Positions 1-12,500 of a stretch of DNA of 64,000 nt are shown in pieces. The DNA lies in contig JBAIAC010000018.1 of the NCBI GenBank assembly GCA_037349315.1, forward strand, positions 6,324,001 through 6,388,000, given 5' to 3'. The notes beneath the pieces are model-generated. The model was not told the DNA's origin, ran no database searches, and saw nothing but the letters and a program-made list of their open reading frames with translations. This stretch comes from Chelydra serpentina. Its lineage: Eukaryota; Chordata; Testudines; Chelydridae. Position 1 is the stretch's first letter. Each line of letters begins with the position of its first letter. The position numbers and the translations under genes were made by a program.

Positions 1-237
1 GTGGGCTAAAACCCACTTCATCAGATGCATGGAGTGGAAAATACAGTAGGAAGATTTTATATATATATTACACACACACACACACACACCATGAAAAGAT
101 GGGGGTCCATGCATCTGATGCAGCGGATTTTAGCCCATTACATCTTATGCCCAAATAAATTTGTTAGTCTCTAATGTGCCACAAGTACTCCTCGCTCTTT
201 TTGCTGATACAGACTAACACTGCTACCACTCTGAAAC
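1..237. mobile_element. Penelope-like 3' end, inverted pair
   Basis: Seen: bases 1-45 (gtgggctaaaacccacttc onward) reappear inverted from about 108 to 150. The right arm then runs on through the family terminus ending ctaccactctgaaac at 237. The loop holds a TA run and a (CA)n run. The same terminal sequence ends the Penelope element at 2270, so this is a non-autonomous derivative. The left side is cut by the window edge, so no target duplication can be tested. Confidence 0.75.
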
Positions 238-1103
238 CTCTCAATATAATTTGTTTCAAACATCCATTTTGAAGCTGTAGCTACAACAACAGATAACTTA
301 GTCACACAGATAACGTCTTGATTAATATAATCTGAATCATGAACAGAGTCTGTTAGAAACTTATAATTTTCTAGTAATTTCTCATCTTGTTTTCGACTCC
401 TAATAATGAGGAACAAATCCACGTTTTTGGAACCATTTACAGAGATCCAACAAACTGATCTGTATGACACCCATCTCATATTTACATGTAAAAAATGCCT
501 CGATTTGATTTTTCTGCCTAACTTATTTAGAGCTCCCTGTAAACATTTGACCTATGGACAAAGCAAACTCTCTCCACCGTCTCTTGAATGACAGAAATAC
601 TGCCCCAGGCAAATTGATGCTGCATAATCCTATGCATCTATTATCTGTGGAAAGTGTTTGGTTTCTAGACTGAAAAGTTTAAAACGTTTGCAGTAACTTG
701 CATCTCAGTAGTTTTGTAAACCTGCTTGCTACACATCTCACCAACCAGGATTTTTCCAAGTATGTTTAGTGCAGGTGAAAGGTCTTGCACATCATGATAG
801 CCCTGGAGAGCAAAGTCTTCTAAATGTCCACAGAACACCAGGACAATAGCAACTTACGTTTTCCCTCCCATCACCCTGTCCAGAGTATCTCCTCCTTCAC
901 CAAGACAAAACACAGTCAAAGGATGAGAGGATAGTTCAGTCTGCATGACCCCTTCGAGCATTGGCCTCTACAAAAATGGCCAAAGATACCAGTTATAAGG
1001 CTGGTGTTTGCAAGTTGGACTCTTGTCCATATGAAGTTACCCTGAGACTAGTAACAAAGACACCAGATTGACACTTACGGGCAATGACTGTTTCCAACGT
1101 TTC

Positions 1104-1405
1104 TAAGGGCTGGTCTACACTAACCCCATAATTCGAACTAAGATACGCAACTTCAGCTACGTGAATAACGTAGCTGAAGTCGAACTATCTTAGTTCGAAT
1201 GAAAAAGCACTTACCTGGGGTTCACACGCGGCACGCAGGCTCCCCCGTCGACTCCGCCTACTCCGTTCGTCGAGCTGGATTACCAGCGTCGACGGCGGAG
1301 CACTTCCTGGTTCGATTTATCGCGTCTAGACAAGACGCGATAAATCGAACCCAGAAGATCGATCCCGCGCCTCCGACAGGACGCGTGAGTATAGACGTAC
1401 CCTTA
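1104..1405. mobile_element. Hairpin-rich foldback (TIR) DNA element
   Basis: Seen: imperfect terminal repeats, TAAGGGCTGGTCTACAC at the left and the complement of TAAGGGTACGTCTATAC at the right. Inside are two hairpins: 1131-1200 with a perfect 15-bp outer stem plus an inner stem, and 1309-1351 with a 19-bp stem. CpG-rich linkers carry repeated GTCGAC sites. I recognise it as a common turtle foldback element. The superfamily is not certain because no clean target duplication flanks it. Decayed relatives with similar ends occur at about 31069-31150, 40750-40872, 45227-45520, 46298-46390 and 61851-62106. Confidence 0.7.
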
Positions 1406-1840
1406 GTTGGACTCCAGATGGGGATACCCAGGAGAAAGACTTATTTGCCTTTTATCTGCCCTCACAAACCAATCAGTTCACAACTGATTGTAGTTTAAAA
1501 CACCCTCTCCAACCAGATCAAGCATAAAGGGCATGACCCTCACAAAAGCATTCTTCCAATGTCTTATCATAATTATGCTAAGAATCAAGTAAGAGATGTG
1601 CAATAGTGAAGACAAGCCACTGTACAGGCCCTGCTTCCATGCCGTTGCAAGAGTGTAGGCTGATGTAGCAGAAGCCTTGATGCTGCCTCCATGCCATGCC
1701 ATGAAACCCTCCGCAATGAACCCAGCTATGCTCGATTTATGCAAGGGCAGCATTTAGTCCTTGATGGAATGGACGCATGACACTTCCAGAGCCCTGGAAT
1801 GGAGCACTGCAGCTACATCACAGCTAATCCTTAATTATTC

Positions 1841-2240
1841 CATACGAACGTAAGAACGGTCATACTGGGTCAGATCAGTGGTCCATCTAGCCCACACTCC
1901 TGTCTCTGACAGTGGCCAATGCCAGATGTTTCAGAGAGAATGAAAACAACACGGCGATGTATTGAGCGATCCATCCCCTGTTGTTCAGTCCCAGCTTCTG
2001 GCAGTCAGAGGTTGACACCCAGAGCAAGGAATTGTGTCCCTGACCATCCTGGCTATCCTTCATGAACTTATCTAGTTCCATCTTGAATCCAGTTATATTT
2101 TTTGGCCTTCACAATATCCCCCAGCACAGAGTTCTACAGGTTGACAGTGCAATGTGCTGCCTATTAATTTAATAGGGTGACACCTGGTTCTTGTGTTATG
2201 TGAAGGGGTAAACTTCCTTATTCACTTTTTCCAACCCGCT
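1841..2240 (-). mobile_element. CR1 LINE, 5'-truncated 3' end
   Basis: The minus-strand reading ends in the CR1 3' signature of this genome: 'ggatggaccactgatctga', then 'cagtatgaccgttcttacgt'-like text. The same end in plus orientation closes the long CR1 at about 25430-25545. It abuts the Penelope terminus at about 2270. Confidence 0.75.
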
Positions 2241-2269
2241 TTTTTGAATGTCACCGCACACTGAGAAGA

Positions 2270-3345
2270 TGGGTTTCAGAGTGGTAGCTGTGTTAGTCTG
2301 AATCAGCAAAAACGAGGAGACCTTGTGGCACCTTAGAGATTAACAAATGTATTTAGGCATAAGCTTTTGTGGGCTAGAACCCACTTCATCAGATGCATGG
2401 AGTGGAAAATACAGGAGCAGGTATAAATACATGAAAAGATGGGAGTTGCCTTACCAAGTGTGAGGTCAGTCTAATCAGACAATTCAATTAACAGTAGGAT
2501 ACCAAGGGAGGAAAAATAACTTTTGTAGTGGTAATGAGAGTGGCCCATTTCAAACAGTTGACTAGGTGTGAGTAACAGTAGGGAGAAATTAGTATGGGGG
2601 AAATTAGGTTTAGGTTTTGTAATGACCCAACCACTCCCAGTCTTTATTCAGGCCTAATGTGATGGTGTCCAGTTTGCAAATTAATTCCAGTTCTGCAGTT
2701 TCACGTTAGAGTCTGTTTTTGAAGTTTTTTTATTGAAGAATTGCCACATTTAGGTCTGTTATTGAGTGACCAGGGAGACTGAAGTGCTCTCCTACTGGTT
2801 TTTGAATGTTATAATTCCTGATGTCAGATTTGTGTCCATTTATTCTTTTGCATAGGGACTGTCCGGTTTGGCCAATGTACATGGCAGAGGAGCATTGCTG
2901 GCACATGATGGCATATATCACATTGGTAGATGTGCAGGTGAACGAGCACCTGATGGTGTGGCTGATGTGGTTAGGTCCTGTGATGGTGTCCCTTGAACAG
3001 ATATGTGGACAGAGTTGGCACCGGGGTTTGTTGCAGGGTTTGGTTCCTGGTTGGTGTTTTTGTTGTGTGGTGTGTAGTTGCTGGTGAGTATTTGCTTCAG
3101 GTTGGGGGGCTGCCTGTAAGCAAGGATTAGCCTGTCTCCCAAGGTCTGTGAGAGTGAGGGATAGTCCTTCAGGATAGGTTGCAGATCCTTGGTGATGCAC
3201 TGGAGAGGTTTTCGTTGGGGGCTGAACGTGACGGCTAGTAGCATTCTGTTACTTTCTTTGTTGGGCCTGTCCTGTAGTAGGTGACTTCTGAATACCCTTC
3301 TGGCTCTGTCAATCTGTTTCTTCACTTCACCAAGTGGGTATTCGT
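2270..3345 (-). mobile_element. Penelope-like retroelement, 5'-truncated
   Basis: Minus-strand element containing the C-terminal part of its single polyprotein (see 2610-3330) and a 3' untranslated region of about 330 bases. It ends with the 'gactaacacagctaccactctgaaac'-type terminus at about 2273. Its 3' tail matches the short elements at 1-237, 20820-21235, 32541-32628 and 46439-46569, which makes this copy the key to their origin. The 5' edge lies near 3345, where a 20-bp inverted copy of an internal piece of the element (2643-2662) is found at 3345-3364. Confidence 0.85.
2610..3330 (-). pseudogene. Penelope-type RT C-terminus plus GIY-YIG endonuclease, frameshifted
   Basis: Seen: the reading starts near 3325 with a basic stretch (QIDRARRVFRS) and LLQDRPNKESNRM, followed by PQRKPLQCI and LILAYRQPPNLKQIL. 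It then changes frame near 3090-3100. The next part holds the zinc-binding linker (PCNKPRCQLCPHI) and the GIY-YIG core: VIYAIMCQQC, the catalytic-type YIGQTGQSLCKRINGH, and KPVGEHFSLPGH. A second break near 2730 shifts the frame again before the family's last block (LDTITLGLNKDWEWL), ending at a TAA at 2612-2610. Known role: the endonuclease nicks target DNA for target-primed reverse transcription. The RT core is missing, so this copy cannot move itself. Confidence 0.85.
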
Positions 3346-4445
3346 CACATTAGGCCTGAATAAAAACTTATAAAGAAGCTCTCAGACTTGCCTAGTAGGC
3401 CACCAGACTCAGCACACAGTCCCCCAAACAGACCATACTATAAACTTCAGTCAAGCAGGCATACAGTAAGCACGCAAGTACACAAACTAACAACTCACCC
3501 CAAAGGTCACAGTCGCTCCTCCTTCCCCTGGAGAACTCCCTTGCAAAAAACTCTCCTGTTTGCCGCTCTTGTTCCATTTAAAGATTATCTATTTCTTTCG
3601 TGACTAGAGCACGGCTGCTTAGCATAATATAAATCAGTTGAAGCTCATTTTCTCTGAAGATGGTCTGCATTTCCAAGCCAAAATCCTGAGTAGCTTTTAA
3701 AAAGGCAAAATTAACAGTTCTTCAATGAAAGTTTACATTTCTTAAAAGCCTTGAAGGCACACACACAAAAAAAGTTACCCCTCACTGTTATCAGATTATA
3801 ACCACACACACTCACAACTTGTTACTGAAAACTGCTGTAAGAGTACAACCGGAGACAGCATGAATGCACTAGTTAGTTTAATGCAAGTTTCAGTCATGTT
3901 CTTCAGTTCACACACACACACACTTCCAGGAATGTAAATCCATATCCATTCCAAGCCCTCCAGTTCACATGCTAAGTATAAACTGTTTTATGGATTTGAT
4001 TTTCATACATAAACTTCATTATACTTTGTTTACTGAAATATACTTATGGGTTTTGCTAGCTTACTGAATAAAACACTATGTCAGATGTAATGGAATGTAC
4101 TTTGTGTGAAGGCCATTATCTTTAACCCAAGATATTGTTAAAGTTCAGAAGCAATTAATAAAACGTGGTGATTTTTATGTGGCTTATGGTAGACCACATA
4201 AGAAGAGGTATTTACCAGATAAGCATTAATAGTGTCCATGTCCTGAAGATTTATCAAAACATTTGACTATCTTATAGAATGTATCTAAGTCAGTGCCTGG
4301 CAGAGGCAGGACTCAGCACTCAGTAGTAATACAATGTTATGAATGGCTGATTATAAAATGCTGGCATTTTCCAGATTGCTGGCCAAATTGGTGCTGAGGA
4401 GGCACACGTACACTTATACTGATGAACTATGGGTTTTGTCATGGC

Positions 4446-4448
<3 letters not shown>

Positions 4449-4510
<62 letters not shown>
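4449..4510. repeat. (AC)31 microsatellite
   Basis: An uninterrupted AC dinucleotide run of 62 bases, probably length-polymorphic. Confidence 0.98.
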
Positions 4511-4514
<4 letters not shown>

Positions 4515-6441
4515 GAAAAAGAATGTAATCACATTATATATAGTCTCTAGTGGATTAACTCTGTACGCACTGACTATTGTATTCTCTCAGTGCCAGATGC
4601 ATTAGATCCACATGATGCTGCTACAACTCAGAGGAGAGACTTTGCCTTCATTGAACAAAAACATTTAAATATATTTATTTCTTATCCCAAGAAATGAAAA
4701 AGGGAAAAATGGGAAAATAAGAACATTGTGCAGTCCACTTTTTCTCAGCAAGAGCTTGTCAGCTGCATCTACACATCCTTCTCCTCCATATACTTAGGCA
4801 TACTGAAAGTAATGGCTCTGGCTCTTTTTGAAGTCTTTTCACATCTTTTTTACATTGTTTTTTAACCAAGGGCCTGATTATACAGGTGATGCACCAAGCA
4901 ACTCCCTTCAAAGTCAGCGGGAGCTGCTCATAGGCAGAGGCTGCATAACGAGGCCCCAAACGTTACCCACTCTGAGGCAGTCTTTGTGCTGCATACGCCA
5001 AATGGAAGAACTTTACAGCAGCAGCAGGGCATTGGATGTGAGGTCGTTATGCACAGGGCTCATTTAAAATTACTATTACTCTGAGGGAAGAGGGAGGAGG
5101 AGGAAGGAGTTTAATTGATCTTGGGCAAGTGTATTATTATTTAGAAGCCTCGATGTGTTTGACAGTTTGATTTCTGTGAGTTTTGAGATGCCTTTTGTGT
5201 ACGTTTGTTTAGTTTGCCGAAAAATGGGGATTTTTCAGTTTTTACATAAAAGGAGCTGTACCGACAAACGGCACATCAGAGCACACTCCACGGGTCACTA
5301 CGATACCAGCAACCGGAGATAATCACGCAAGTTACATTGGGAGGCAAGAACGGAAAACAAAGCCCATCTGCTGTAGCCAAGCATCACTTATTTGGAGTTT
5401 CAGAAGAGGTCTCCCTAAAAATAAGGTACCTCACGCTCTTTGGATGAGAAGCATCGAGCTCCACTCCCCTGCCCTTCCCCAAGGAAAGTCTTACGCCCTT
5501 CTTCTCACCACCTACCCACAGCACTCTATATACAAGCCCACCCATCCTACAGTGGGGACCGACTAAATCCTTCCAACACAGCAACTTTTCCAGATAGCTC
5601 AGACCAAGGCCAAATTCCACTCACAAGAACAGGCCTTGACACCAAGGGATTGGTTCTCATTGACAGTACAACCAGTTTAGATCACTCGGTATGTAATGTA
5701 ATGTAATATACCCCCACTTTAAGGCCCCTTTACACTGGCAGACTGGGGTAAAAGCAGCTTTAGTATAATTGAAAATTTGGGCCCCAAGACTCCAAAGCAT
5801 CAGACTGGAAAAATAATAAGCAGCAATTGTCTTCCGGGCTCCAACTCTCACCTGAGGAGACACGCCATGAGTAAAAGGAAAAGCCCTCCTGACAACTCCC
5901 ACTTTAAGCACTGAAGGTTTCCCACACCAAGCTCCTCAAGTGCGCAGCAGAGACACTCTCCTCCATGCCCGGTGGTCTGCTACCACACTACAACCCCCGG
6001 AACACCACTAAATACATAAAGAATCAGAACAACTCTTCCCAGCTGAAACCTGTTCAAGAACAGGTTCTGATGTAGAGAATGCCTAATCACGCAGCAGCTT
6101 ATTTATAAACCTAAACAATGAAACTACCTACAGTGAGTGGTAGGGGTTTTTCCCAACACTTGATGGCTGCATTAGGAGAAGATACACAAGTCTAAAGAGT
6201 GGAAGAGGCTATGCTTCTTCTCCTATGGCTTCCCTCTGCATTGAGTGAGTAGGACAAACAAGTTGTAGGTGCAGATAACACACACAAGTTAGGAAGGAGG
6301 TAATTATCCCTACTAGAGTTTTTGAGATTACCTTTGTGAGGTAAAGAATGAAGGGTAAATATAGGCACAACACCAGCTTGTCTCTGCGCATTCCTGGAAT
6401 TTAAGTCTTCCCACCTTGTGTAACTGCTTAGTCCTCTACCC

Positions 6442-7220
6442 CAGGGGTCTCAACGTCCCAGCCTGCTGGCCATCCACAGCCCGAGAACCTCCCCAATGTG
6501 GCCCACGGGGCTCCAGCAATTTTGGGGCTGGGTCTCTCCGTTGGCCCCGTCCCCGGGCACATCCCCTGGGCGATTTAAAACGGCCCAGGGCCCCGCCCAC
6601 CACAGGCAACACAGCGGAGCCGAGCAGCTTCCTGTGCACTTGCTCCATGTGACTGTCGGCCCCTCCCCACGGCTGCCCCCGCCCCAAGTGCCTCTGCGGC
6701 CAATGGGAAGCTGCGGGGGCGGTGCCTGGGGGCAGCAGCACATGGAGGCCACCCGGCCCGGCCCCCCTTGGAGCCCCAGGTAACCCCCTCCCACCCCCAA
6801 ACTCCCTCCCAAAGCCTGCATCCCCTCCCCACACACCCCCAGTCCCCAAACTCCATCCCAGAGCCTGCAACCCCTCCTCCCTCCCAGAGCCTGCAACCCC
6901 ACCCCCTCCTCCTGCACCCCCACGCCCTGCCCCAGCCCAGAGCCTGCACCCAAACATCCCAGAGCCTGCACCCCAGACCCCCTCCCCCACCCAAACTCCC
7001 TCCCAGAGCCCAACCTCTCACCCCTTCTGCATCCAAACTCCCTCCCAGAGCCTGCGCCCCAATCCCCTACCCCAGACCTCCTCCCCCACCCAAACTCCCT
7101 CCCAGGTGGGGGTGGAGTTTTAGCGGGCGGGTTGCAGGCGGCATGAATGACATTAAAGGCCCGCTGGGAGGATTTGAGGACTGGCACTGGCCCAAAGGTA
7201 AATTGATTTTGAGACGCCTG
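6442..7220. mobile_element. hAT-like non-autonomous element with C-rich tandem core
   Basis: Ends CAGGGGTCTCAACG and TTTTGAGACGCCTG form imperfect inverted repeats. They are flanked by a perfect 8-bp duplication, ctctaccc (6434-6441 and 7221-7228). From about 6780 to 7110 the interior is a loose tandem array of the 'cccaaactccctcccagagcctgc' kind, almost pure pyrimidine plus A on the plus strand. That is why long open frames appear on both strands; none codes for a recognisable protein. Confidence 0.85.
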
Positions 7221-8204
7221 CTCTACCCCTTAGCCTCATGAGAACAATGTCTGGGCTTCAAAAAATAGGAGCAAAAGCTTAAAAGGCAAAATACTAGACA
7301 CCCTTTAATACAGAGGTGGAAAATAAAAGTGCAGACTAGCATCTTCCCAGCTCTTTTCCCACACCAAAGGGACAAATGAATGGATTCAAATACAAAATGA
7401 GCATAAGCACAGTTAAGTTTGACTAGACAAAGAAGGATCTCTCTTCTAATTTCTCTCCAAACCCTTAGGCTGCTTCCAAGTTTTTTCTTAACATTTCCTA
7501 CCATAGTGGTAGGAACATTGGGAGCTCTAGCATTTTTAGACCACCATGTCACCCAGCACTGCTCAAAGCAAACCTAGACATCATGGTGGTAGAGACAGCT
7601 AGAGCTCCCACCAATGGGAATGCAACAGTGGGAAATTTTAAGAAAAAGCTCAGCACAGATAAGGCTTAAGTGAACCTCCACCTACCAGCCACATCCCTCC
7701 CCAAATGATTGAGTCAATAGGACTTTGTGCTCCTAATCATTCAGGCATGTTCAAAAATCCCATCCTTAACTATCCTATTACCACTGCCAATATTGCTGGT
7801 CAATAAAAAGGAATTCCCAGGGATGGATATCACAACAAGCACTCTGCTCGCTCCTAAAACAATATGGAATTCCCATTTTTATCAGGAACTCACTCAAATG
7901 AAACACTGCTTCCCCACCTCTCATCCTACCCCTCAAATAATATACTGTAACTGAAGATTAGGAAAGAAAAAGGGATTAGGGTAGTAAATGGTGGAGTTAC
8001 TGCCCTTACGTGCCTGAACTGAACCAAGTAACAAGTTACAGCGAGTTTGGTGCTCTTGTCCTAGTCCTCATTTCTCCACATCACTGAACAGGTTAGTATG
8101 ATGTATAGTCTCTGTTCAGAAGAAACCAGCAGATAAGGATGGAAATGCACCATTGGAGCATCTTACAGTGTCTGCCTGCTCCATGTCCAACCCTTGCCAA
8201 TGAC

Positions 8205-8310
8205 TATTATTAATAGAGCACAACACCAAATGTCTGCTAGGCACTTCCCAGAACAAATAAAAACTACTTAGCCTCAGCCCCAAGGATCTTACGATCTAAG
8301 ATGTAGGCTT
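8205..8310 (-). repeat. Amniote interspersed repeat, MIR/L2-like tail
   Basis: It carries the inverted form of the 'ttaagctctttgggtcaggg ... tagcaccaagc' pattern seen in plus orientation at 38705-38845 and, more decayed, at 38080-38165. The family name is uncertain. Confidence 0.5.
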
Positions 8311-8832
8311 TCAAACTGCGGGGGCACGATGAGGTTATCTGGGGAGCAAGCGCATCTTGGAGCAGGGTGGGTGGGAGGATGCTGGGTCCCTGCCCCATGG
8401 GCCTCCATTACCATTACCCAGCATGCCACCACCATTGCAGGCACTGGGCCCCTCCTGCTCCCAACCCCTGCTGTGCAGTGCTCACATCAGATGCTCTCAC
8501 CAGACGGCTGAGAATCTGGACACCTCTAGCTTAAGGCCATGCTCTGTAGAGCCCTGAGTGCAGCAGGGGGGAGGCTGGCCAGGGGAAGGCTCTCCTAGGG
8601 AAGCAGAGTCTGGAAGAAGGAAGCTCTGCTGGGGGGGAGACAGGCTGTAGATAAATCTCTGAATTAAGTATCTTTATGACTTTGCATTGTGCTATTTTGT
8701 ATTTCATATGACTTGGCATTGTGCCTCTCCATATAACCTTGTATTAAGCTATTTTCATACAACATTGTATTAGATCCCTATTTGATATGGGAACTTTGCA
8801 TTATATCCCTATATAGAAAACTTTGTGTCAGA

Positions 8833-9576
8833 TGTTATAGCCCCTAAGGATAGTATAGTTAAAGTAGAAGAAAAATGTCTTTTTGCTAGGAGTAGAATAT
8901 AATCTTCCCCCACTCTGTAATCAAATGCCCTGTTGACTGAATGAGGTGTGAATGAGTGGGGCATGGAAGGTCGCACCTCCAGACAGCTACAACAGTTGGT
9001 GAGGGGATGGAAGCCAGACCCAAGCACAATAAAACTTGTCAAGTGGGCTCAGTAAAGAAGAGCAAACATATTGACGGCCTTGGGGATTAGAAGCAAGCAC
9101 CTTCTTTGGAAAACACCCTCTTTGAACAGCACTGGGACAACACCCAGAGAGAAGCAGCACAAAGGACCAAGGGACACAGACCAATGGACACAGATTTTGA
9201 ATCTGGCATAGGGATATATAGCAGAGGGAAGCTGCTATATAAGTGAGGTGTCTTGCAGAGGACCCCGGGTCTCGTCTTGTCACCATCAGCGCATCGATCC
9301 GGATCGGCAGAAGCCCAGCTCCACCTCTCCCCCATCTAACTCACCTGGCCAGTGAAGATAAGGGGAGCAACTAGTTGGTAACAACAAGAAGACAGAGTGT
9401 GCTTGTGTGTGTATGTGAATGCATGCGTGTGATTATATTTATATATATATATATAAAAAATATATAAAAATCATATGCATATGATAGAGTATTGACTGAT
9501 ACCTGTATTACTAATAAATGTGGCATTTTGCCTTATTCCCCCTGAAAAGATCCTGTACAGTACTTTAAGTACAACA
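8833..9576 (+). mobile_element. Probable solo LTR of an endogenous retrovirus-like element
   Basis: Seen: a 744-bp block opening with TGTT and closing with AACA. A TATATAAG box lies at about 9235-9242, a C/G-rich stretch follows where initiation would be expected, and an AATAAA signal sits at about 9513, some 60 bases before the end. This is the order expected of U3-R-U5. No gag, pol or second copy is adjacent, so it would be a solo LTR left by recombination. No matching short target duplication is visible, which lowers confidence. Confidence 0.5.
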
Positions 9577-12500
9577 AGGCCAGCCAGGGGGAGCTGCCGT
9601 GGAGAAGGAAGGCTTGGATAAGAAGGGGGGGTGGGGAGGTGGTAGCACTACTAGGGAAAGATGGGGTCTGACAGGGATGTAGGGGAGTTCTGCTGTCGCC
9701 AACAGGGCCCAGGGTTTGGATCTGGGTGCCCAATGAACGGTCAGGCATTGGATTCCCATTGCCCAGCAGCCCTGGACTCTTCAGAACCCTGTGGGTCTCA
9801 GAAGCTGCTCCTGCACTAATAACTCCTTGCCAGAGCCAAACCCATGGAACCCAGATGCAACACCATCACCCACACACACAGAGGCCTCTCCCCCATCTGC
9901 CCTACCACTGAGCCCCCTCCACAGGCACTGGTCACATGGGAATTTCCCCTTTCTTCCCCCTCATGGGCTCTGAACTCTGCACCACCTGGGTCCCCCGCGC
10001 CGAGGGGGCCACTCACGGGACAGGACTCTCCGAAGGGAAGCACAGCAAAAAGTGTGCAAACCTCTGATGCAAGAATTCTCCTCCCTTTCACCCTCAATTT
10101 TTCACCTAGATGGAGTGAACAGCAGCCGGCAGCGGGCTAGCATTTGTGGGCTGGATGGCAGAGGAGGGTCTTTACAAGGGATTTGAATATAAAGAGGATT
10201 GAAGCCAGGATTGAACGTGCTTTTCATGCTTTGGCCAAGTGAGCAGGAGGATGGGGTAAGGAAGAGGATGGATAAAGGCAGAAAATGGGAGCGGAGGAGG
10301 ACATGCTGAAGAGAGAAATACAATAAGGAGATCGGAGATGTAAGCCAGTGGGCTTGTGCAGGGACTTAAAATACAAAAGGAGGAGACTGAACTCAATCTG
10401 TTGGGCAAGAAGGAGCCAGTGAAGAAGTTCAATAAGGTACCTATGTTCAGATGGATGGATGAGGAAAATTATTTTAGCACCTGAATTTTGGACAGACTGG
10501 AAGGGAGTGATATACTGATAGGTATCAAGGAGATCAAGAGGTGGAAGTTGAAGTGAGCAAGGTAGGAGATGACCTGGATATGGAAATATATTTCTTTTCA
10601 GTCATCAGCACACAAAGAAATAGGTCAGTTGACCTAGCAGGTAAAGAAGGGGTAACTTTTCAGAGTAGAGGAACCTCAGACAAATTTGTAAAGATTTGGT
10701 CTAACTTTTCAGATATCTTGATTAATTCCTAGCAGATGGAAATGGAGATGTCGCTCTCTTTTCCCAGCCCTGTCCCTCTTCCTTCCTTTCCTTTCCCTCA
10801 CTTCCCATTCCTTTACTTTTTGTTCTTTTGTCTTCTTTTCTGTTCTCCCCTTATTTTTGGAAGGGGAAAAAAATGAACGAAGGAAGCAGCATGACTTTAT
10901 AACACCCTGGATGTATGTGGAGAAAGAGCCAAAGCCCAGTGTGCAGGAAGGATGGGGGGGGGGGGGGTGACATGTAGTGACATTGAGTAAAACTGGCTTA
11001 CTACATACTATATTAGTGACTAATTATTGCAAAAACATTTTCCCTTCTGCCTAAAAGCCTTTATCGGCTGTATTTGAATGCAGAAAGTGATACCATTCCT
11101 TGGAGAACTGCATTCCTAATTTCGTAATGAAATGATTTTCTTCCTTTACAGTAAATGTTATGGGCCTGATTCTGGTCTCACGCCAGTGTACTTAATCACT
11201 CCTGATTTACACTGGTGTAAGTCAGGCCAACATCTATTTCGAGTGCATAATGACATAAAAGAGTGGATAGGAATGGACTTTGCGGAGACTCAAGCACTGA
11301 CACACAATCATCAGGGGTGGAGACAATTGGTTGATTGCTCATCAATAATGGTGCCCCAATGACCAATGCTGTTACGGGAGTGATGACGATGATGAAGTCA
11401 GGTCAGAGTAAGGCCCTATTGATATAGACATAATTTCCATGTCATTTTATTTTTGGCATGAGGGGAAGAGGCTTTCACATTTTGAAAACTGATTTCCTAC
11501 CTTGAACAGGTTCTTGGTTACATTTCCTACTTACTTTGCCCATTCTAGGATAGGCCAGATACAATCAACATCTGGAATCAATCTAGCAGACCTTCCTTCC
11601 TTCAATACTGTTCTAGTTAGCAAGCATGTCTTTGTGCCTTCATGACAGCCACCCCTCTTCCACCACCATCCTCTAAAACAGCCAAAAATAATGTTAATCA
11701 CAAATATTCACATGACATTTCAAAGAGTCTATTGTATCCATTGGAGGACGATGGAAGGATTATTTGTTTTCACAAAAGGCAGTCTGACAGCATATGTGCC
11801 ATATGATACAACAAAACCCCTGCCAGAGAAGATGTATGATATTTTTTTGAGCTTGATGTCCCTAGTTTGTCAGAGGAAGAACATGTTCTACATATAAGGG
11901 ATAGTAGGGAGCCTGTGGTAGTGGAATAGACCATTCAGAGGGAGGAGAATGCAGTTATGGAGAACCCACACTTACCAAGACCTCCTTCTATGCGGCTGTC
12001 TTTGCTGGTGCTCCACTGCTTGGATGAAGGAGTCCCTCCCTCCTGGCCCATGCCAAGAACATCTGCACAAAGACTGCTTCTTTGAGCTCTGTGCAGGGAG
12101 GGTAGATTTGCCCCAAGTTAAACAGGCTATGTAAGTCCACGGTATTTTTATTAATGTCCAAATCTTGGTCCCCACCCTCTCTGCAGGCACAGAGGACCAA
12201 AATTCAGCAGAATTGCTGCATTTCCACTGTGTGAGGGTGGGGAGTATCCAGGATGTTGAGAGACGGCACAAGGGGACTTTAATTTTATCTAAGCATTTAT
12301 ACTATGCTCATCAATTTAATACTGACAGTGCTGATCAGTGGACCCATGCCAAATGCGTACACCGACCCTCAAAATCCCACAACATAGGGGAAGCTGTGAC
12401 CCAACCAGAACACCCAACCCCCGAAGGAGAGCAGTAAGTCCAACTTGAAAGCTGGAGAGAAGAGATTGTTCCAGTTGGAATTCTCATGTACTGCTTCTTT

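Noticed and set aside
4320..4532. 70-codon frame with a (VC)n run
   Set aside because: Translation of the AC microsatellite.
6436..7241. Gly- or Pro-rich open frames up to 245 codons
   Set aside because: They lie inside a hAT-like element with a C-rich tandem core and run past its borders; no domain is visible.
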